From contig JAEYQZ010000232.1 in assembly GCA_023409695.1 (NCBI GenBank), positions 1 to 6,802 on the forward strand: a stretch of 6,802 nucleotides of DNA, given 5' to 3'. A model generated the notes under the pieces. It was given only the letters and a program-made list of their open reading frames with translations, had not been told where the DNA came from and did not search any database. The number at the start of each line of letters is the position of its first letter. Within the stretch, counting starts at the first letter, position 1. Source of the stretch: Methanobacteriota archaeon. Lineage in GTDB: Archaea; Methanobacteriota; Methanobacteria; Methanobacteriales; Methanobacteriaceae. Shown here in pieces: positions 6,090 through 6,802 of the stretch. The translations under genes were made by a program, and so were the position numbers.

Positions 6090-6503
6090 TTATTCTACTA
6101 CTATCTTTACTTTTAAATCTTTTCCTTCCTTTAAATCATCTACAAGTTCTTTTTTAAGGTCAACTGCAGCTTTATCTGATTTTATCATCAAAGTACGGCT
6201 ACATTTAAAATCACTTTTTCTACAGACCATATCTGTTGGGTGATCCAGGGTGAGTTCGGGATGTCCATACCCTCTAATTTCATCTTTCGCATTTTCTGTT
6301 TCCAGTTGAACTTTAATTATCGTATTTTCATCTTTTATGGCTTCTCTAAGTTCAGGAGGAAAATCTCCAAGCTTAGTTTTAGATGCAACTCCTACAATAC
6401 AATCTGCCCTTATTCCTATCTCTTTATCCATAGTAACTTCAAACGTTGATTTATGGGCTGAAGTGACGTTTTTATGTCCTTTAGCGTGAAAAGTGTATTC
6501 CAT
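6090..6503 (-). CDS. DUF371 family protein
   Basis: This is a 137-residue soluble protein of the archaeal DUF371 family, whose function is not known. The family motifs are all present in order. GHKNVTSAHKSTFEVT (9-24) corresponds to the conserved GH-x-N-[VI]-x-A-x-H-x-[ST]-T-x-E segment, and ADCIVGV (33-39) to the GDCI-[IV]-GV segment, with the usual Gly replaced by Ala33. A central helix follows (PPELREAIKDEN), then GYGHPELTLDHP and MVCRKSDF (78-99). SDKAAVDL (109-116) precedes the last helix and strand. The length is normal. The ATG at 6503 follows GGAG (6514-6511) with seven bases between. It heads a probable operon with the glycine-zipper peptide and the winged-helix/zinc-ribbon gene. A TATA-like TTTATAG lies near 6586-6580 on the minus strand, weakly supported. 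Confidence 0.92.
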   Translation of the reverse strand: MEYTFHAKGHKNVTSAHKSTFEVTMDKEIGIRADCIVGVASKTKLGDFPPELREAIKDENTIIKVQLETENAKDEIRGYGHPELTLDHPTDMVCRKSDFKCSRTLMIKSDKAAVDLKKELVDDLKEGKDLKVKIVVE

Positions 6504-6669
6504 ATGATTTCTCCGAATATTTTCTTTAAATTTTGGTAATTCTACAAAATAAAATCAGTTAGTTAATATTGATTAAAGACTATAAATAATTAAATATATT
6601 AATTTCAATTTAAAAATTATTAAAAGTACAAAGTTTAGCTTTCAGGAAGATTAATTTATGCAGTTTTTT

Positions 6670-6738
6670 ACTGAAGCAGCGAAAAATCGTAGATTTTTCT
6701 GTGCATCAAAAATTTAAGAATTTTTGAAGCCCAGCAGT
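6670..6738. repeat. Two-hairpin structured repeat (copy 2)
   Basis: GAAAAATC (6681-6688) pairs with GATTTTTC (6692-6699) around loop GTA closed by C-G, with an outer GCA/TGC (6676-6678 and 6702-6704). After one base comes TCAAAAATT (6706-6714) paired with AATTTTTGA (6719-6727) around TAAG. A short outer stem ACTG/CAGT (6670-6673 and 6735-6738) may close both into a three-way junction. The order, linker and loop type match 4896-4944, while the stem bases differ in compensating pairs. Confidence 0.6.
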
Positions 6739-6802
6739 TATTTACACTTATCTTTGCCATCCATTTTACATTAATAATAGATAGAGTTAATAGAGCGTAT
6801 AA
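6739..6802. other. Window-edge stretch without a supported gene
   Basis: These bases hold no start codon with a ribosome site. On the minus strand one frame stays open from the edge to a TAA at 6670-6668, but it runs straight through the hairpin repeat. It could be the 3' end of a gene lying outside the window or simply chance. Confidence 0.25.

Noticed and set aside
6240..6449. 69-codon open frame on the plus strand
   Set aside because: It is fully antisense to the well-supported DUF371 gene.
6668..6802. Open frame on the minus strand reaching the window edge
   Set aside because: It translates the hairpin repeat and shows no recognisable motif. It may be the tail of an outside gene, but there is no evidence either way.

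Overview
The window looks like a piece of an AT-rich euryarchaeal chromosome, most likely a methanogen of the Methanobacteriales (Methanobacterium-like). The evidence is a DUF371 protein (an archaeal family), a DUF167 protein, Shine-Dalgarno sites of the AGGTGA type that match the archaeal 16S 3' end, a TTTAAATA box upstream of a tRNA, and intergenic DNA made almost only of A and T. The genus is inference; no ribosomal gene or methanogenesis gene is present to settle it.

Layout. Positions 1-144 (minus) hold the first 48 codons of a GalU-type UTP-glucose-1-phosphate uridylyltransferase. Upstream of it, also on the minus strand, are a 535-residue multi-pass membrane protein resembling GT-C (family 39-like) glycosyltransferases, a 76-residue three-helix membrane protein, and a DUF167 (YggU-like) protein. 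A 254-base intergenic region with a 14-base perfect palindrome separates these from a second, divergently transcribed 542-residue paralogue of the membrane glycosyltransferase (2959-4587, plus). The pair plus GalU suggests a small surface-glycan locus: GalU would supply nucleotide sugar and the two membrane enzymes would move lipid-linked sugar on the outer face. This coupling is inference.

A tRNA-Leu(GAG) follows at 4669-4752. The 377 bases after it carry no credible gene. They hold a dense run of short hairpins (4761-4958), most with three-base GNA loops, ending in a predicted three-way junction. A second copy of the terminal two-hairpin module lies at 6676-6727 with compensatory base changes, so this is a dispersed structured repeat family.

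From 5130 to 6503 all genes are on the minus strand. In transcription order they are a DUF371 protein, a 30-residue glycine-zipper membrane peptide, a winged-helix-like/zinc-ribbon protein with a TTG start whose ribosome site contains the peptide's stop codon, and, after a T-tract terminator, a small zinc-ribbon membrane protein with its own hairpin/T-tract terminator. The peptide and the structured repeat family are the two items most likely to be undescribed.
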